From assembly GCF_030818255.1 (NCBI RefSeq), contig NZ_JAUTAG010000001.1:2790001-2854000 (forward strand): DNA of 64,000 bases, written 5' to 3'. The notes beneath the pieces are model-generated. The model did not search any database and was not told the origin of the DNA. It worked only from the letters and a program-made list of their open reading frames with translations. Of this stretch, positions 29,792 to 40,187 are shown piece by piece (position 1 is the stretch's first letter; every line of letters starts with the position of its first letter). The stretch comes from Microbacterium sp. SORGH_AS_0969. GTDB taxonomy: Bacteria; Actinomycetota; Actinomycetes; Actinomycetales; Microbacteriaceae. The position numbers and the translations under genes were made by a program.

Positions 29792-30804
29792 GTACGTCGG
29801 CCCCGGATCCCGCGGCGGTCCCGGATCCCGCGGCGTTCCCTGAGCTTGTCGAAGGGTCCGCCCCCGGCGCCACCCCGGTCGAGCGGCCCCGCGGCACCAT
29901 CGAAGGCGGCGACCCGAGCCAGTACGTGCGGGAGCGCTCGACCGATGGCCGGCGCGACGTGAGCTACCCGCCAGCGCCCGAGCCTCTCGGCATCCCGGTC
30001 TATGACAACCACACGCACCTCGAGATCGAGGACGGCCCTTCGACGGGCTCAGGGACCATGCACGGTTTGTCGCTGGATGAACAGCTCGAGCGCGCCCTCG
30101 CCGTGGGTGTGCACGGCGTCGTCCAGGCCGGCGGCGACGTCGACTCGTCGCGCTGGTCGGCGTGGGCGGCCGCGACACATCCGCGTGTGCTCGCCGCCGT
30201 GGCGATCCACCCGAACGAGGCTCCCGTCTACGAACGCGCCGGCGAGTTGGATGCCGCGATCGCGGTCATCGACGAACTCGCGGCCGCTCCGCGCGTGCGG
30301 GCGATCGGCGAGACGGGGCTCGATTTCTTCCGCACCGAGGCCGATGGCATCCCGGCTCAGCTCCGCTCGTTCGAGGCGCACATCGCGCTCGCGAAGAAGC
30401 ACGGGATCGCCATGCAGATCCACGATCGCGACGCCCACGACGCCGTGCTCGAAACCCTCGAGCGCGTCGGCGCACCCGACAAGACCGTGTTCCACTGCTT
30501 CTCCGGCGATGCCGAGATGGCGCGGATCGCCGCCGACCGCGGCTACTACCTCTCGTTCGCCGGCAACGTCACGTTCAAGAACGCGCAGAACCTGCGCGAC
30601 GCCCTCGCGGTAACCCCCCTCGAGCGCATCCTCGTCGAGACCGACGCCCCGTTCCTGACTCCCGCGCCCTACCGCGGGCGCCCGAACGCCCCGTATCTGA
30701 TCCCTGTCACTCTGCGCTTCCTCGCGTCCGAGCGGGGGATGGATGCCGACGAGCTCGGCGCGCAGATCGCGGCGAACACGATCGAGGTCTACGGCGAGTT
30801 CTGA
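29788..30804 (+). CDS. tatD: TatD-family metal-dependent hydrolase (DNase)
   Basis: 338 aa, GTG start overlapping the metG stop. A Pro/Ala-rich N-terminal extension of about 65 residues (including the doubled phrase DPAAVPDPAAF) precedes the TIM-barrel: YDNHTHLEIED, AIHPNEA, IGETGLDFFRTE, IHDRDAHD, HCFSGDAEMA, LVETDAPFLTPAPYRG. TatD proteins are metal-dependent 3'-5' exonucleases. Two REP-like sequences in opposite orientation are read through in frame, adding PELVEG and PSTGSG peptides (see repeats). Common actinobacterial order metG-tatD-rsmA. Confidence 0.92.
   Translation: MSTSAPDPAAVPDPAAFPELVEGSAPGATPVERPRGTIEGGDPSQYVRERSTDGRRDVSYPPAPEPLGIPVYDNHTHLEIEDGPSTGSGTMHGLSLDEQLERALAVGVHGVVQAGGDVDSSRWSAWAAATHPRVLAAVAIHPNEAPVYERAGELDAAIAVIDELAAAPRVRAIGETGLDFFRTEADGIPAQLRSFEAHIALAKKHGIAMQIHDRDAHDAVLETLERVGAPDKTVFHCFSGDAEMARIAADRGYYLSFAGNVTFKNAQNLRDALAVTPLERILVETDAPFLTPAPYRGRPNAPYLIPVTLRFLASERGMDADELGAQIAANTIEVYGEF
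29835..29856. repeat. REP-like element, copy 1 (inside tatD)
   Basis: GTTCCCTGAGCTTGTCGAAG plus GG. The reverse complement closely matches copy 2 at 30036-30055. Words of this type (CCCTTCGACAAGCTCAGGG) are dispersed intergenic repeats in many Microbacteriaceae genomes (from memory). Here it codes in frame for FPELVEG. Confidence 0.6.
30036..30055. repeat. REP-like element, copy 2 (inverted, inside tatD)
   Basis: CCCTTCGACGGGCTCAGGGA, opposite orientation to copy 1 about 180 bp upstream. It inserts PSTGSGT between the first metal motif (NHTHLEIED) and the next helix of TatD, where family members are usually shorter. Confidence 0.6.
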
Positions 30805-30820
30805 CGCCGCCACGACGAAG

Positions 30821-30855
30821 GCCGGCACCCCGCGGGATGCCGGCTTTCGCGTTTT
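30821..30855. terminator. Bidirectional terminator between tatD and the minus-strand small gene
   Basis: GCCGGCA (30821-30827) pairs with TGCCGGC (30838-30844) around a 10-nt loop; TTTCGCGTTTT follows on the plus strand. It lies between two convergent genes. Confidence 0.7.
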
Positions 30856-30864
30856 GCGTCGAGC

Positions 30865-30981
30865 TCAGCGCTTCTCGTCGTCGAGACGGGCTTCTTCGGC
30901 GCGCTCCAGACGGTCCTTCTCCTTCTGAGCCGCCTCGCGCTCTTCGCGGATCTCTTCGTGCGACTTCGAGTTGTTGGTCAT
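30865..30981 (-). CDS. Small highly charged protein, 38 aa
   Basis: ATG at 30981 reads [20 protein letters not shown] and continues with [18 protein letters not shown]. It is nearly all charged or polar and probably one helix. GAGGACC seven or so bases upstream is a good ribosome-binding site. It begins 12 nt after the stop of the sugar transporter gene on the same strand and ends before a hairpin terminator, so it is the second gene of that operon. No family recognised; a cytosolic small protein or transporter-associated peptide is possible. Confidence 0.6.
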   Translation of the reverse strand: MTNNSKSHEEIREEREAAQKEKDRLERAEEARLDDEKR

Positions 30982-30993
30982 GTTTCGGTCCTC

Positions 30994-32451
30994 TCAGGCG
31001 GTTTTCTTCGGTTTGCGGACGAAAAGTGTCTCGGTCTGCTCGAGCTCCATGCCCTTGGTCTCGGGAATCTTCCACAGGACGAAGACGAACGACAGGGCGG
31101 CGAAGAACGCGTACCCGCCGTAGGTGATCGCGAGCGACCAGTCGGCCAGCTGCGGGAAGGTCCACGAGACGAGGAAGTTCGCGAGCCACTGCGCACCGGC
31201 GGCGACACCGAGCGCCTTTCCGCGGATGCGGCTGGGGAAGATCTCGCCGAGCAGCACCCACACCAGTGGACCCCACGAGGCGCCGAAGCCGACGACGAAG
31301 AGGTTCGCCGCCACGAGGGCGACCGGTGCCCAGATGCCCGGGAGCGAGACGTCCTGGCCCGAGCCCGTGGCGAACGAGAACGCCAGGGCCATCGCGCCGA
31401 GCGACAGGGCCATCAGTGCGGACCCGACGAGCAGGAGCGGCTTGCGGCCGACCCGGTCGACGAGCCAGATCGCGATGAGAGTCACGAGCACGTTGGTCAC
31501 CGAGGTGATGACGCCGATCAGCAACGAGTCGCTCTCGTCGAAGCCGACCGCGCGCCAGAGGCTCGTGGAGTAGTAGAAGATCACGTTGATGCCGACGAAC
31601 TGCTGGAACACCGACAGGATGATGCCGATCCACACGATCGGCTGAAGACCGAGGGCCTTGCCGGCGAGCGACGCCCCCTTGTTCTTGCGGTCGGTCTCGA
31701 TCGCGCTCGTCAGCTCGTTGATGGTCTTGTCGAGGTCGGCCGGCGGCACCAGGCGCGCGAAGATCGCGCGGGCTTCGTCGGCGCGCCCGCGCGCGAGCAG
31801 GAAGCGCGGAGACTCGGGCATCGTGAACGCGAGAAGGCCGTAGACGGCGGCGGGGACCACACCGACCAGGAACATCCAGCGCCAGGCCTCGAGGCCCCAC
31901 CAGAGCTGGTTGTCGGCGGTGCCCCCCGCAGCTCCCACGAGGAGGGCGTTGCTGAGCAGGGCGGCGAAGATACCGAGGGTGATCGCGAGCTGCTGCAGCG
32001 ATGCGAGGCTGCCGCGGATCTGCCGGGGCGCGACCTCGGCGATGTAGGCTGGTGCGACCACCGAGGCGATGCCGATGCCGAGACCGCCGATCACGCGCCA
32101 GATCGTCAAGTCCAGGACGCTGAACGTCAGTGCCGATCCGATCGACGACGCCAGGAAGAGCACGGCGCCGACCATCATGACCTTGAGGCGACCGAAGCGG
32201 TCCGACAGGGCACCGGCGGCGATCGCGCCGATCGCGCACCCGATGAGGGCGATCGCGACGACGAAGCCGGTGAGGGTCGGCACCTTCGTGTACTCGGTCT
32301 CGATCGACTGGACGGCACCGTTGATCACGGAGGAGTCGAAGCCGAAGAGGAACCCGCCCACCGCGGCGGCGACCGAGAGCACGATGGCTCTTCGACCGAA
32401 GGGGCTCCGCATGGTGAAGGCGTTTGCGGGTATCGACTGCGTCTGACTCAC
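30994..32451 (-). CDS. MFS sugar porter (GalP/XylE/AraE type)
   Basis: 485 aa with 12 predicted helices. Sugar-porter motifs: [15 protein letters not shown] in helix 1, DRFGRLKVM after helix 2, [12 protein letters not shown] after helix 6, [11 protein letters not shown], and [10 protein letters not shown] near the C-terminus. Proton-coupled uptake of a hexose or pentose is expected; substrate not decided. GTG start 6 nt after a TACGTT -10 box, so leaderless. The gene for the 38-aa protein follows. Confidence 0.93.
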   Translation of the reverse strand: MSQTQSIPANAFTMRSPFGRRAIVLSVAAAVGGFLFGFDSSVINGAVQSIETEYTKVPTLTGFVVAIALIGCAIGAIAAGALSDRFGRLKVMMVGAVLFLASSIGSALTFSVLDLTIWRVIGGLGIGIASVVAPAYIAEVAPRQIRGSLASLQQLAITLGIFAALLSNALLVGAAGGTADNQLWWGLEAWRWMFLVGVVPAAVYGLLAFTMPESPRFLLARGRADEARAIFARLVPPADLDKTINELTSAIETDRKNKGASLAGKALGLQPIVWIGIILSVFQQFVGINVIFYYSTSLWRAVGFDESDSLLIGVITSVTNVLVTLIAIWLVDRVGRKPLLLVGSALMALSLGAMALAFSFATGSGQDVSLPGIWAPVALVAANLFVVGFGASWGPLVWVLLGEIFPSRIRGKALGVAAGAQWLANFLVSWTFPQLADWSLAITYGGYAFFAALSFVFVLWKIPETKGMELEQTETLFVRKPKKTA

Positions 32452-32457
32452 CCGCTC

Positions 32458-32463
32458 AACGTA
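32458..32463 (-). promoter_or_regulatory. -10 box of the sugar porter gene
   Basis: TACGTT on the minus strand, 6 nt before the GTG at 32451. Confidence 0.45.
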
Positions 32464-32496
32464 CTCCTGTCACCCGGCGGGTGGCGGGAGGCTGAC

Positions 32497-32502
32497 TACA
32501 GT
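32497..32502 (+). promoter_or_regulatory. -10 box of rsmA
   Basis: TACAGT, 6 nt (GGAACA) before the ATG at 32509; leaderless geometry. Confidence 0.5.
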
Positions 32503-32508
32503 GGAACA

Positions 32509-33348
32509 ATGCCCGTTTCCCTCCTCGGTGCCGCCGAGATCCGCCGACTCGCCACCGAGCTCGACGTCACCCCGACCAAGAAGCTCGGGCAGAACTTCGT
32601 CGTCGACGCGAACACGGTGCGCAAGATCGTCCAGGTGGCCGGGGTCTCGGCATCCGACCGTGTCGTCGAGATCGGGCCGGGTCTCGGTTCGCTCACACTC
32701 GCGATCCTCGAGACGGGCGCCTCGGTGGTCGCGGTCGAGATCGACCACCGGCTCGCGGAGCGGCTGCCCGTCACCGCCGCGGCCCACGACGTCCCCGCGG
32801 ACCGTCTCACCGTGATCGACGCCGATGCTCTCCGCGTCGACTCGCTCCCGGGCGAGCCGGGCGTGCTCGTCGCGAACCTCCCGTACAACGTCTCGGTGCC
32901 CGTGCTGCTGCACTTCCTCGAGACGTTCCCCTACCTGCGCAGCGGGGTCGTCATGGTCCAGGCCGAGGTGGGGGAGCGCCTCGCCGCCCCTCCCGGCTCG
33001 AAGGTCTACGGCGCCCCGAGCGTCAAGGCCGCCTGGTACGGCTCGTGGCGGCTGGCGGGCACGGTGTCGCGTCAGGTCTTCTGGCCCGTCCCGAACGTCG
33101 ACAGCGTGCTGGTCGCTTTCGAACGGGATGCCGAACCCCGCGGCACCGAGGAGCACCGGCGCCGAACGTTCCAGATCGTGGATGCCGCCTTCCAGCAGCG
33201 GCGCAAGATGCTCCGCCAGGCGCTGTCCGGCGTTCTCGGTGGAACCGCAGCCGAGGCCTCGCTCCAGCTTGAGCGGGCAGGCGTCGACCCCACTCTCCGC
33301 GGCGAGCAGCTGACGGTCGACGACTACGCGCGTATCGCGGCTCTCTGA
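32509..33348 (+). CDS. rsmA: 16S rRNA (adenine(1518)-N6/adenine(1519)-N6)-dimethyltransferase
   Basis: 279 aa from [32 protein letters not shown] opening, SAM motif [16 protein letters not shown], motif II VVAVEID, and catalytic motif [11 protein letters not shown], all as in KsgA/RsmA. Dimethylates two adenines in helix 45 of 16S rRNA; loss gives kasugamycin resistance. In many actinobacteria ispE follows directly; here about 4 kb of other genes separates them. Confidence 0.96.
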   Translation: MPVSLLGAAEIRRLATELDVTPTKKLGQNFVVDANTVRKIVQVAGVSASDRVVEIGPGLGSLTLAILETGASVVAVEIDHRLAERLPVTAAAHDVPADRLTVIDADALRVDSLPGEPGVLVANLPYNVSVPVLLHFLETFPYLRSGVVMVQAEVGERLAAPPGSKVYGAPSVKAAWYGSWRLAGTVSRQVFWPVPNVDSVLVAFERDAEPRGTEEHRRRTFQIVDAAFQQRRKMLRQALSGVLGGTAAEASLQLERAGVDPTLRGEQLTVDDYARIAAL

Positions 33349-33661
33349 GGCGGCCGGCTCGACGCTGAGCCGTCACCCGGTGCCCTCGTGCCGTTCATGG
33401 TTCATCTGCATGATCGGTGGGGCCCGTGAAGCCTCGTGGGGCTCCAGCGCGTCGAGCGGAGCGATCGCTCCTGCATCCTGACCACCTCGACCGCCGCGGC
33501 CCGCCGCTCGCGCGCCAGCGCACGCCGGGCGACGAGCGGCCGCAGGTGAAATTCTCACCGTGTTCATCGCGCGTTCCCGAAACATGCCTGTAACATTCCA
33601 GGGCAAGCCGGGAGCATCACGCCGGTCGCGAGGTCGTACCCGACGACCCGAGAGGAACGAG
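33349..33661. other. Intergenic region, no gene seen
   Basis: 313 bp between rsmA and the phosphodiesterase gene. It holds a perfect 14-bp palindrome GGAGCGATCGCTCC (33458-33471), an inverted repeat GGTGA-AATTC-TCACC (33545-33559) and a probable -10 box. The only longer reading frames are Arg/Ala-rich and unconvincing. Confidence 0.6.
33591..33596 (+). promoter_or_regulatory. Probable -10 box for the phosphodiesterase gene
   Basis: TAACAT, extended upstream by TG; leader of about 60 nt containing GAGAGGAACGAG before the ATG. Confidence 0.4.
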
Positions 33662-34597
33662 ATGCGTTACGCCGAGTACCCCCGAGCCGAGAGGGTGCTG
33701 CTGCACCTGAGCGACACCCACCTGCGCGCCGGCGGGGCGCCGCTTTACGACGACGTCGACTCCGAGGCGTACCTCGCCCGCGCGGTCGCCGCGATCGAGG
33801 CCTCCGGGGTCCGTCCCGATGCCCTGGTGTTCACGGGAGACCTCGCCGATTTCGGTGAGGCCGACGCCTACGACCGGGTGCGCGCACTCGTCGAGCCGCT
33901 CGCCGCGCGTCTCGAGACGCGGGTCGTGTGGGTCATGGGCAACCACGACGACCGTGCGACGTTCCGCTCGCATCTGCTTCCCGGCGACGCGGCCGATGCC
34001 ACGGCGCCCGTCGACCGCGTCGACGAGTTCGACGGTCTGCGCATCGTCACGCTCGACACGTCCGTCCCCGGTGCCCACCACGGCGAGGTCACCGCCGACC
34101 AGCTCGCCTGGCTCGCGGACGTGCTGTCGACGCCCGCTCCGCTCGGCACGATCCTCGCCATGCACCACCCGCCGGTCCCGAGCGTGCTCGATCTCGCCGC
34201 GTCGGTGGAGTTGCGCGACCAGCGGAGCCTCGCCGCCGTGCTGCGCGGATCCGACGTCCGCACGATCCTCGCCGGACACCTGCACTACTCGACTTTCGCC
34301 ACGTTCGCCGGTATCCCGGTGTCGGTGGCCTCAGCCACCTGCTACACGCAGGACCTGATGGTTCCCGTCGGCGGAACCCGCCCCCAGGACGCGGCGCAGG
34401 GCTTCAACATCGTGCACGTCTACGACGAGACCATCGTGCATTCCGTGGTGCCGCTCGCGACCAGCGACGCCCTCCAGTACGTGGATGCCGCCGAGTCGCA
34501 GCGGCGCCTCCGTGACGCCGGCATCGAGGTCCCGGCGAACCGCGGACTCAGTGGGCGGGTGTCGCCGCCGACGACGCCGCTGCCGGTTCTGCGCTGA
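33662..34597 (+). CDS. Calcineurin-like phosphoesterase (CpdA/class III cyclic nucleotide phosphodiesterase-like)
   Basis: 311 aa. Metallophosphoesterase motifs in order: [13 protein letters not shown] (Asp, His), [45 protein letters not shown]. This set is typical of 3',5'-cAMP phosphodiesterases of the CpdA/Rv0805 group, though such enzymes often prefer other phosphodiesters. ATG at 33662 preceded by GAGAGGA. Its last 50 bp overlap the end of the convergent Stealth gene, so the C-terminal tails are encoded antisense to each other. Confidence 0.9.
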   Translation: MRYAEYPRAERVLLHLSDTHLRAGGAPLYDDVDSEAYLARAVAAIEASGVRPDALVFTGDLADFGEADAYDRVRALVEPLAARLETRVVWVMGNHDDRATFRSHLLPGDAADATAPVDRVDEFDGLRIVTLDTSVPGAHHGEVTADQLAWLADVLSTPAPLGTILAMHHPPVPSVLDLAASVELRDQRSLAAVLRGSDVRTILAGHLHYSTFATFAGIPVSVASATCYTQDLMVPVGGTRPQDAAQGFNIVHVYDETIVHSVVPLATSDALQYVDAAESQRRLRDAGIEVPANRGLSGRVSPPTTPLPVLR

Positions 34598-36128
34598 CGC
34601 TCGTCTTCTCCCACGGGGCCGCGATCGGGAAGTAGCGCTCGAGGCACGCGCGGAGCGCGGGCACCCGCACCTCCTCGGGGATCTCGGGCACGCTCCCGTC
34701 GTTGAGGCAGAACATGTCGGTGTCGCGGCGCGAGACGAGACGCTCCATCGTGCGCAGCGAATCGAGCTGCGTCGTCTGGACGTAGCGCGTGCGCGGCTCG
34801 GTCGTGACGACCGCGCGGCCCGTGGCCAGCGCGTAGTAGTGGTAGAGGCTGTTCGTGACCGAGATGTCGGTGGCCGAACGAAAACGGCTCGCGGCCGTCC
34901 GCGCGTAGTCGTCGGCGAACTCCTGCTCGAGCTCGAACGCCACGGAGCGGCGCAGCGGCGTCGCGCAGTGCTCCAGGTCGAGCGTGATCACCCGGCCGAA
35001 GCGCTCCTTCAGCAGCGCCCGGTTCACGCGCAGACCGTTGTCGTGGCCCGAGCGGTCCACGTGCGGGGCGCCGCTGCCGATCCGGATGCCGCTCTCGACG
35101 AAACGGCTCACGCCGCCGCCGCTGAAGAACAGTTCGGGGGTGACGGGGCGACCGAAGAACATGTCGTCGTTACTGTAGAGGAAGTGCTCGGCGAGCCCGG
35201 GGATGCGGTGAAGCTGCGCCTCGACGGCGTGCGAGTTGTGCGTCGGGAGCACCGAGGGGTCGGCGAAGAACTCCTCGCTGCGCACGATCGTGACCTTGGG
35301 GTGGTCCGCGAGCCACTCCGGGGTCGGGGAGTCGGTCGCGATGAAGATGCGGCGCACCCAGGGCGCGTACATGTGGACGCTCCGCAGCGCGTACCGCAGT
35401 TCGTCGACCTGTCGGTAGCGGGCGGCGTTGTCGTCGCCGTCGCCCACGACGTAGCCCTGCATGCGTGCGGCGCGCTGCCGCTGGAACTCGCTCGACGACC
35501 CGTCGACCCACGAGAACACCATGTCGATGTCGCCGACGAACTCTTTCGGGTGCGGGTCGAACATGCCCGCGACCGTCTGCCACCGGCGGCCGTACCGCTC
35601 GATCTCGACGAGGTCGAGGTCGGCCCGCGCGAAGCGGCGGCGGGTGAGGGCGCTCGGGCGCGGAGCCTCGATGGTCTTCTCGCCGAACCGCCAGAACTCC
35701 AGCCGCGGGGCGAGGGCCGCTCCGTACCGGTACGAGCCCTCGGTCGAGGTGCGCGGACGGAAGACGGCGTACGCCTCCACCGAGCCGGGGGAGGGGGCGA
35801 CGCTGTGAGCAGGGACCGGGTCCTCGCCACGCGCCTTGAGGTAGATCGGACCCAGCTCGGGGTCGCGCAGAGCGGCGAGAGCGGCATCCGCGTCGACCGT
35901 GTCGACGACGAGCTTCGGCCGCCGGTTGGCGTCGCGAACGAGCATCACGGAGACGCCGGCGGCTTCGACGGCCTCGGCGACGGTCAGCAGGTCGTCTCGC
36001 TCGGCATCCGATGGGGTGGACGCGTCGTCGATGACGTGGAGGATGCCGTCCAGCATCCGGATATCGGGTCGCGAAAGGAGCGCCCGCCAGGGGTCGGTGT
36101 CGATCGGAAGGGGAACGATCGAGCGCAT
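34548..36128 (-). CDS. Stealth-family hexose-1-phosphate phosphotransferase (capsule/wall polysaccharide)
   Basis: 526 aa. Stealth motifs in order: CR1 [16 protein letters not shown] (about 195-210), CR2 including [21 protein letters not shown] and [14 protein letters not shown] (about 230-330), CR3/CR4 with [21 protein letters not shown] and YHYYALATG. Family enzymes transfer sugar-1-phosphates to surface polysaccharides. The ATG at 36128 is chosen because CTGAGGAGGCC lies just upstream; a longer frame to 36329 overlaps the divergent gene. No signal peptide. Convergent with and overlapping the phosphodiesterase gene by 50 bp. Confidence 0.92.
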   Translation of the reverse strand: MRSIVPLPIDTDPWRALLSRPDIRMLDGILHVIDDASTPSDAERDDLLTVAEAVEAAGVSVMLVRDANRRPKLVVDTVDADAALAALRDPELGPIYLKARGEDPVPAHSVAPSPGSVEAYAVFRPRTSTEGSYRYGAALAPRLEFWRFGEKTIEAPRPSALTRRRFARADLDLVEIERYGRRWQTVAGMFDPHPKEFVGDIDMVFSWVDGSSSEFQRQRAARMQGYVVGDGDDNAARYRQVDELRYALRSVHMYAPWVRRIFIATDSPTPEWLADHPKVTIVRSEEFFADPSVLPTHNSHAVEAQLHRIPGLAEHFLYSNDDMFFGRPVTPELFFSGGGVSRFVESGIRIGSGAPHVDRSGHDNGLRVNRALLKERFGRVITLDLEHCATPLRRSVAFELEQEFADDYARTAASRFRSATDISVTNSLYHYYALATGRAVVTTEPRTRYVQTTQLDSLRTMERLVSRRDTDMFCLNDGSVPEIPEEVRVPALRACLERYFPIAAPWEKTSVSAEPAAASSAATPAH

Positions 36129-36229
36129 GTGCGGCCTCCTCAGGGGTCGATGGTGAATCCGTACACCGTAGATACTCGGCGTTACGGGAGCGTTTCGGCA
36201 TCGGGGCCGAAGCAGGGGGGTGGGCGCGC

Positions 36230-36235
36230 TACTGT
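36230..36235 (+). promoter_or_regulatory. -10 box of the YghZ-like gene
   Basis: TACTGT, 6 nt before the GTG at 36242; leaderless geometry. Confidence 0.5.
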
Positions 36236-36241
36236 CGAAGA

Positions 36242-37309
36242 GTGACTGATCCCGCTCGATTCGGCCCGGACGTACCTGACCTTCACCGGCCTTACAGCGC
36301 GCGGGATGCGCGATATTCCAGTGTCGCATACCGGCAGGTCGGTCGGAGCGGCCTCTTCCTCCCCCCGATCTCCCTCGGATTGTGGTGGAACTTCGGCGAC
36401 AACGTGCCCTTCGACCGCCAGCGCGAGGTGCTTCGTCACGCTTTCGACCGCGGCATCACGCACTTCGACCTCGCGAACAACTACGGCCCGCCGTACGGCT
36501 CGGCCGAGACGAACTTCGGCCGCATGATGCGCGAGGACTTCGGCCGGTATCGCGACGAGCTGATCATCTCGTCGAAGGCCGGCTACGACATGTGGCCCGG
36601 GCCCTACGGCAACTGGGGATCGCGCAAGTACCTCCTGGCGAGCGCCGACCAGTCGCTGAAGCGCATGAGCGTCGACTACGTCGACATCTTCTACTCGCAC
36701 CGCGTCGACCCGGTGACCCCCATCGAAGAGACGATCGGCGCCCTCGATACGCTCGTCCGGCAGGGCAAGGCGCTCTACGTCGGCATTTCGTCGTACAGCG
36801 CCGAGCGCACCGCCGAGGCCGCCGCCGTGGCCCGCTCGCTCGGCACGCCGCTGGTGATCCACCAGCCGTCGTACTCGATCCTCAACCGCTGGGTCGAGGA
36901 CGGGCTCACCTCCACGCTCCGGCAGGAGGGCATGGGCGCGATCGCCTTCACGCCCCTGGCGCAGGGGCTCCTCACCGACAAGTACCTCGGCGACGGTCAG
37001 GCCGACCGCTCCCAGAAGCGTTCTTCCCTGCCCGACCGGATGCTGACGGATGCCGCCCTCTCGGCGCTGCGGAGCCTGAACGTCATCGCGAAGGAGCGCG
37101 GGCAGACCCTGGCGCAGATGGCGCTGCAATGGGTGCTGCGCGATGAGACCGTGGCATCCGCCCTCATCGGCGCCTCGCGGACGCAGCAGCTCGACGAGAA
37201 CCTCGCCGCGCTCGAGGGCCCGGCGTTCGACACCGAAGAGCTGGAGCGCATCGACGCGCTGTCCGAGGCCGCCGACGTCGACCTCTGGCGGGCGTCGTCG
37301 TCATCATGA
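36242..37309 (+). CDS. Aldo/keto reductase, YghZ/L-glyceraldehyde-3-phosphate reductase-like
   Basis: 355 aa, GTG start. YghZ-type N-terminus ([19 protein letters not shown]), [16 protein letters not shown], catalytic Tyr in [15 protein letters not shown], Lys in [16 protein letters not shown], His in [32 protein letters not shown] for NADP. This subfamily reduces L-glyceraldehyde-3-phosphate, methylglyoxal and similar aldehydes. The stop codon overlaps the ispE ATG by 4 nt, so the pair is probably cotranscribed. Confidence 0.92.
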   Translation: MTDPARFGPDVPDLHRPYSARDARYSSVAYRQVGRSGLFLPPISLGLWWNFGDNVPFDRQREVLRHAFDRGITHFDLANNYGPPYGSAETNFGRMMREDFGRYRDELIISSKAGYDMWPGPYGNWGSRKYLLASADQSLKRMSVDYVDIFYSHRVDPVTPIEETIGALDTLVRQGKALYVGISSYSAERTAEAAAVARSLGTPLVIHQPSYSILNRWVEDGLTSTLRQEGMGAIAFTPLAQGLLTDKYLGDGQADRSQKRSSLPDRMLTDAALSALRSLNVIAKERGQTLAQMALQWVLRDETVASALIGASRTQQLDENLAALEGPAFDTEELERIDALSEAADVDLWRASSSS

Positions 37310-38233
37310 GCTCCGCTGAATCGGTCCGCGTCCGTGCCCCGGGCAAGATCAACGTCTTCCTCGAGGTCGGCGACGTCAAGGACGACGGCTACCACGATGT
37401 GGCCACGGCGTACCAGGCCGTTTCGCTCTACGAGGAGATGACCGCCACCGCGGCCGACGATTTCACGCTCGAGGTGTCCGCGCGGGGTCCCGTCGACATC
37501 GACGGGGTGCCCACCGACGACCGCAATCTGGCGGTGCGGGCGGCCCGTCTGCTGGCCGAGACCGCGGGGATCGATCGCGGGGTGCACCTCTCGATCGTCA
37601 AGGCCGTGCCCGTGGCCGGCGGCATGGGAGGCGGCTCCGCGGACGCAGCGGCGGCTCTCGTCGCGTGCGACGCCCTCTGGGGGCTCGGGATGCCGACCTC
37701 GGAGCTGGTGCGCCTCGCGGCCCAGCTCGGAGCCGACGTGCCGTTCGCCCTGCTCGGCGGGACGGCGGTCGGAACCGGGCGCGGCGACGAGCTCAGCCCC
37801 GCCCTGGCCCGTGGCCGTTTCGACTGGGTCCTGGTGCCGAACGAGATCGGCATGTCGACCCCCGTGGTCTACGGCGAGCTCGACGCGCATCGCGAGCGCC
37901 ACGCCGTCGACATCGGACCGGCGCCCCGGGTGCCCGCGGTGGCACCCGAGATTCTCCACGCGCTGCGCCAGGGCGACGGCCGAAATGCTCGCCGCCTCGC
38001 TGCGCAACGACCTGCAGGCGCCCGCCCTCCATCTCCGCCCCGACCTCGCTCGGGTGCTCGAGCGCGGCGAGAGCTCTGGAGCCCTCGCCGGCCTCGTGTC
38101 CGGGTCGGGGCCGACGCTCGCGTTCCTCGCGGCCGACGAGGAGTCGGCGATCGATCTGCAGGTCACGTTGAGCGCCGCCGGGCTCGTCGCGTTGCACGTC
38201 CACGGGCCTGTCGGCGGCGCCCGCGTCCTCTGA
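37306..38233 (+). pseudogene. ispE: 4-(cytidine 5'-diphospho)-2-C-methyl-D-erythritol kinase, frameshifted
   Basis: GHMP kinase of the MEP isoprenoid pathway. Residues 1-224 are normal: [67 protein letters not shown]. At 37976-37980 (GACGGCCGAAATG) one extra G breaks the frame; dropping it restores [20 protein letters not shown] and the third GHMP motif [18 protein letters not shown], ending at 38233. Repaired length would be 308 aa, normal for IspE. As written, the frame runs on to a TGA at 38371-38373 overlapping the next gene's ATG. ispE is normally essential, so a sequencing or assembly error is the likeliest cause; real inactivation is possible. Confidence 0.85.
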
Positions 38234-38299
38234 CCGACCCGCACCCTAGACCAGCCCGTCACACGGGGCAATGTTCGTTTTGCGCAGCATCCGCCCGGT

Positions 38300-38305
38300 T
38301 AGCCT
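38300..38305 (+). promoter_or_regulatory. Possible -10 box for the DUF427/opu operon
   Basis: TAGCCT about 65 nt upstream of the DUF427 ATG, with TTGCGC at 38280-38285 at a short (14-nt) spacing. Tentative. Confidence 0.3.
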
Positions 38306-38369
38306 CTCGGGAGGTGGTCAATCCACCGCTGGGTGCCGTGCCCGCGGGACACCACGAAAGGGGTTCGCC

Positions 38370-38672
38370 ATGAAGGCAGTGCTCGACGGCGTCGTGATCG
38401 CCGAAGCCGACCGCGACGACGTGGTGTCGATCGAGGGCAACTGGTACTTCCCGCCGCGCGCTGTGCGCGAGGGCGCCCTGAACGAGAGCCCCACTCCGTA
38501 CACCTGCCCGTGGAAGGGCGAGGTGCAGTACTGGAACGTCTCGCTCGACGGGGCGGAGCTCGCCGACGGCGCCTGGTCGTACCCCGACCTGCGCCCCGGC
38601 GCGGTGGAGCGCGTCGGCACCGACTTCGCCGGCTACGTGGCTTTCGACCGCAAGGTCGTGGTCTCCGACTGA
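38370..38672 (+). CDS. DUF427 domain protein
   Basis: 100 aa, whole length one DUF427 domain: [72 protein letters not shown]. Small beta-rich cytosolic proteins of unknown function; the conserved Cys-Pro-Trp-Lys segment is intact. ATG preceded by GAAAGGGG. The opu ATPase gene starts 13 nt after its stop, which puts it at the head of the osmoprotectant importer operon. Confidence 0.9.
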   Translation: MKAVLDGVVIAEADRDDVVSIEGNWYFPPRAVREGALNESPTPYTCPWKGEVQYWNVSLDGAELADGAWSYPDLRPGAVERVGTDFAGYVAFDRKVVVSD

Positions 38673-38685
38673 GGTCGGGCACAGC

Positions 38686-39506
<821 letters not shown>

Positions 39507-39510
<4 letters not shown>

Positions 39511-40187
39511 ACTGGGTCGTCAACAATCTCGAGCTGATCGGGGAACTGACCCTGGTGCACCTGCGTCAGAGCCTCATCGCCCTGGTCGTCGGCTTCGTCG
39601 TGAGCATTCCGATCGGGTGGGTCGCGTGGCGCTATCGCCTCGTCCGCAGCAGCGTGATCACGATCACCGGCCTGCTCTACACGATCCCCTCACTCGCCCT
39701 TCTGATCCTCGTCCCCGTTATCACCGGCTGGTACAGCATCATCAGCGAGAACAACCTCGTCGTCGCGCTCGCGATCTACGCGGTGGCGATCCTCGTTCGC
39801 GCCGTCGCCGACGGCCTGGATTCGGTGGATGCCGGGGTGCGCCAGGCGGCCACGGCGATCGGCTACGGGTCGTTCCGTCGGTTCTGGGCGGTGGAGTTCC
39901 CGCTCGCCGGTCCCGTGGTGCTCGCGGGGCTACGTGTGACCTCGGCCAGCACGATCGCGCTCGCGACGGTCGGCATCCTCGTCGGCATCCAGAACCTCGG
40001 TTACCTGTTCACGAACGGCCTCCAGCGCCGCATCATCCCCGAGGTGTTCGCCGGGGTGATCGCGGTCGTGGTGATCGCTCTCGTCGTCGATCTGCTCCTC
40101 GTTCTCGCCGGGCGTCTGCTCATGCCGTGGACGCGGGGTGCACGGACCGTGTCGCGCATCTCCAACCGCACGCTGGTGAAGGCATGA
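39507..40187 (+). CDS. Osmoprotectant ABC importer permease, OpuCB/OsmW-like
   Basis: 226 aa, five to six membrane helices, with the BPD permease segment RQAATAIGYGSFRRFWAVEFPLAGPVVLAGLR. GTG start overlapping the ATPase stop and ATGA overlap with the second permease gene; a translationally coupled set. Confidence 0.88.

Noticed and set aside
33391..33407. Repeated GTTCAT near the phosphodiesterase gene as a PhoP (PHO) box
   Set aside because: The two GTTCAT words are 7 nt apart, not the 11-nt periodicity of known actinobacterial PHO boxes.
33373..33606. 77-codon minus-strand frame in the rsmA-phosphodiesterase gap
   Set aside because: Ala/Arg-rich, no ribosome-binding site, no recognisable motif, and it crosses the probable promoter of the phosphodiesterase gene.
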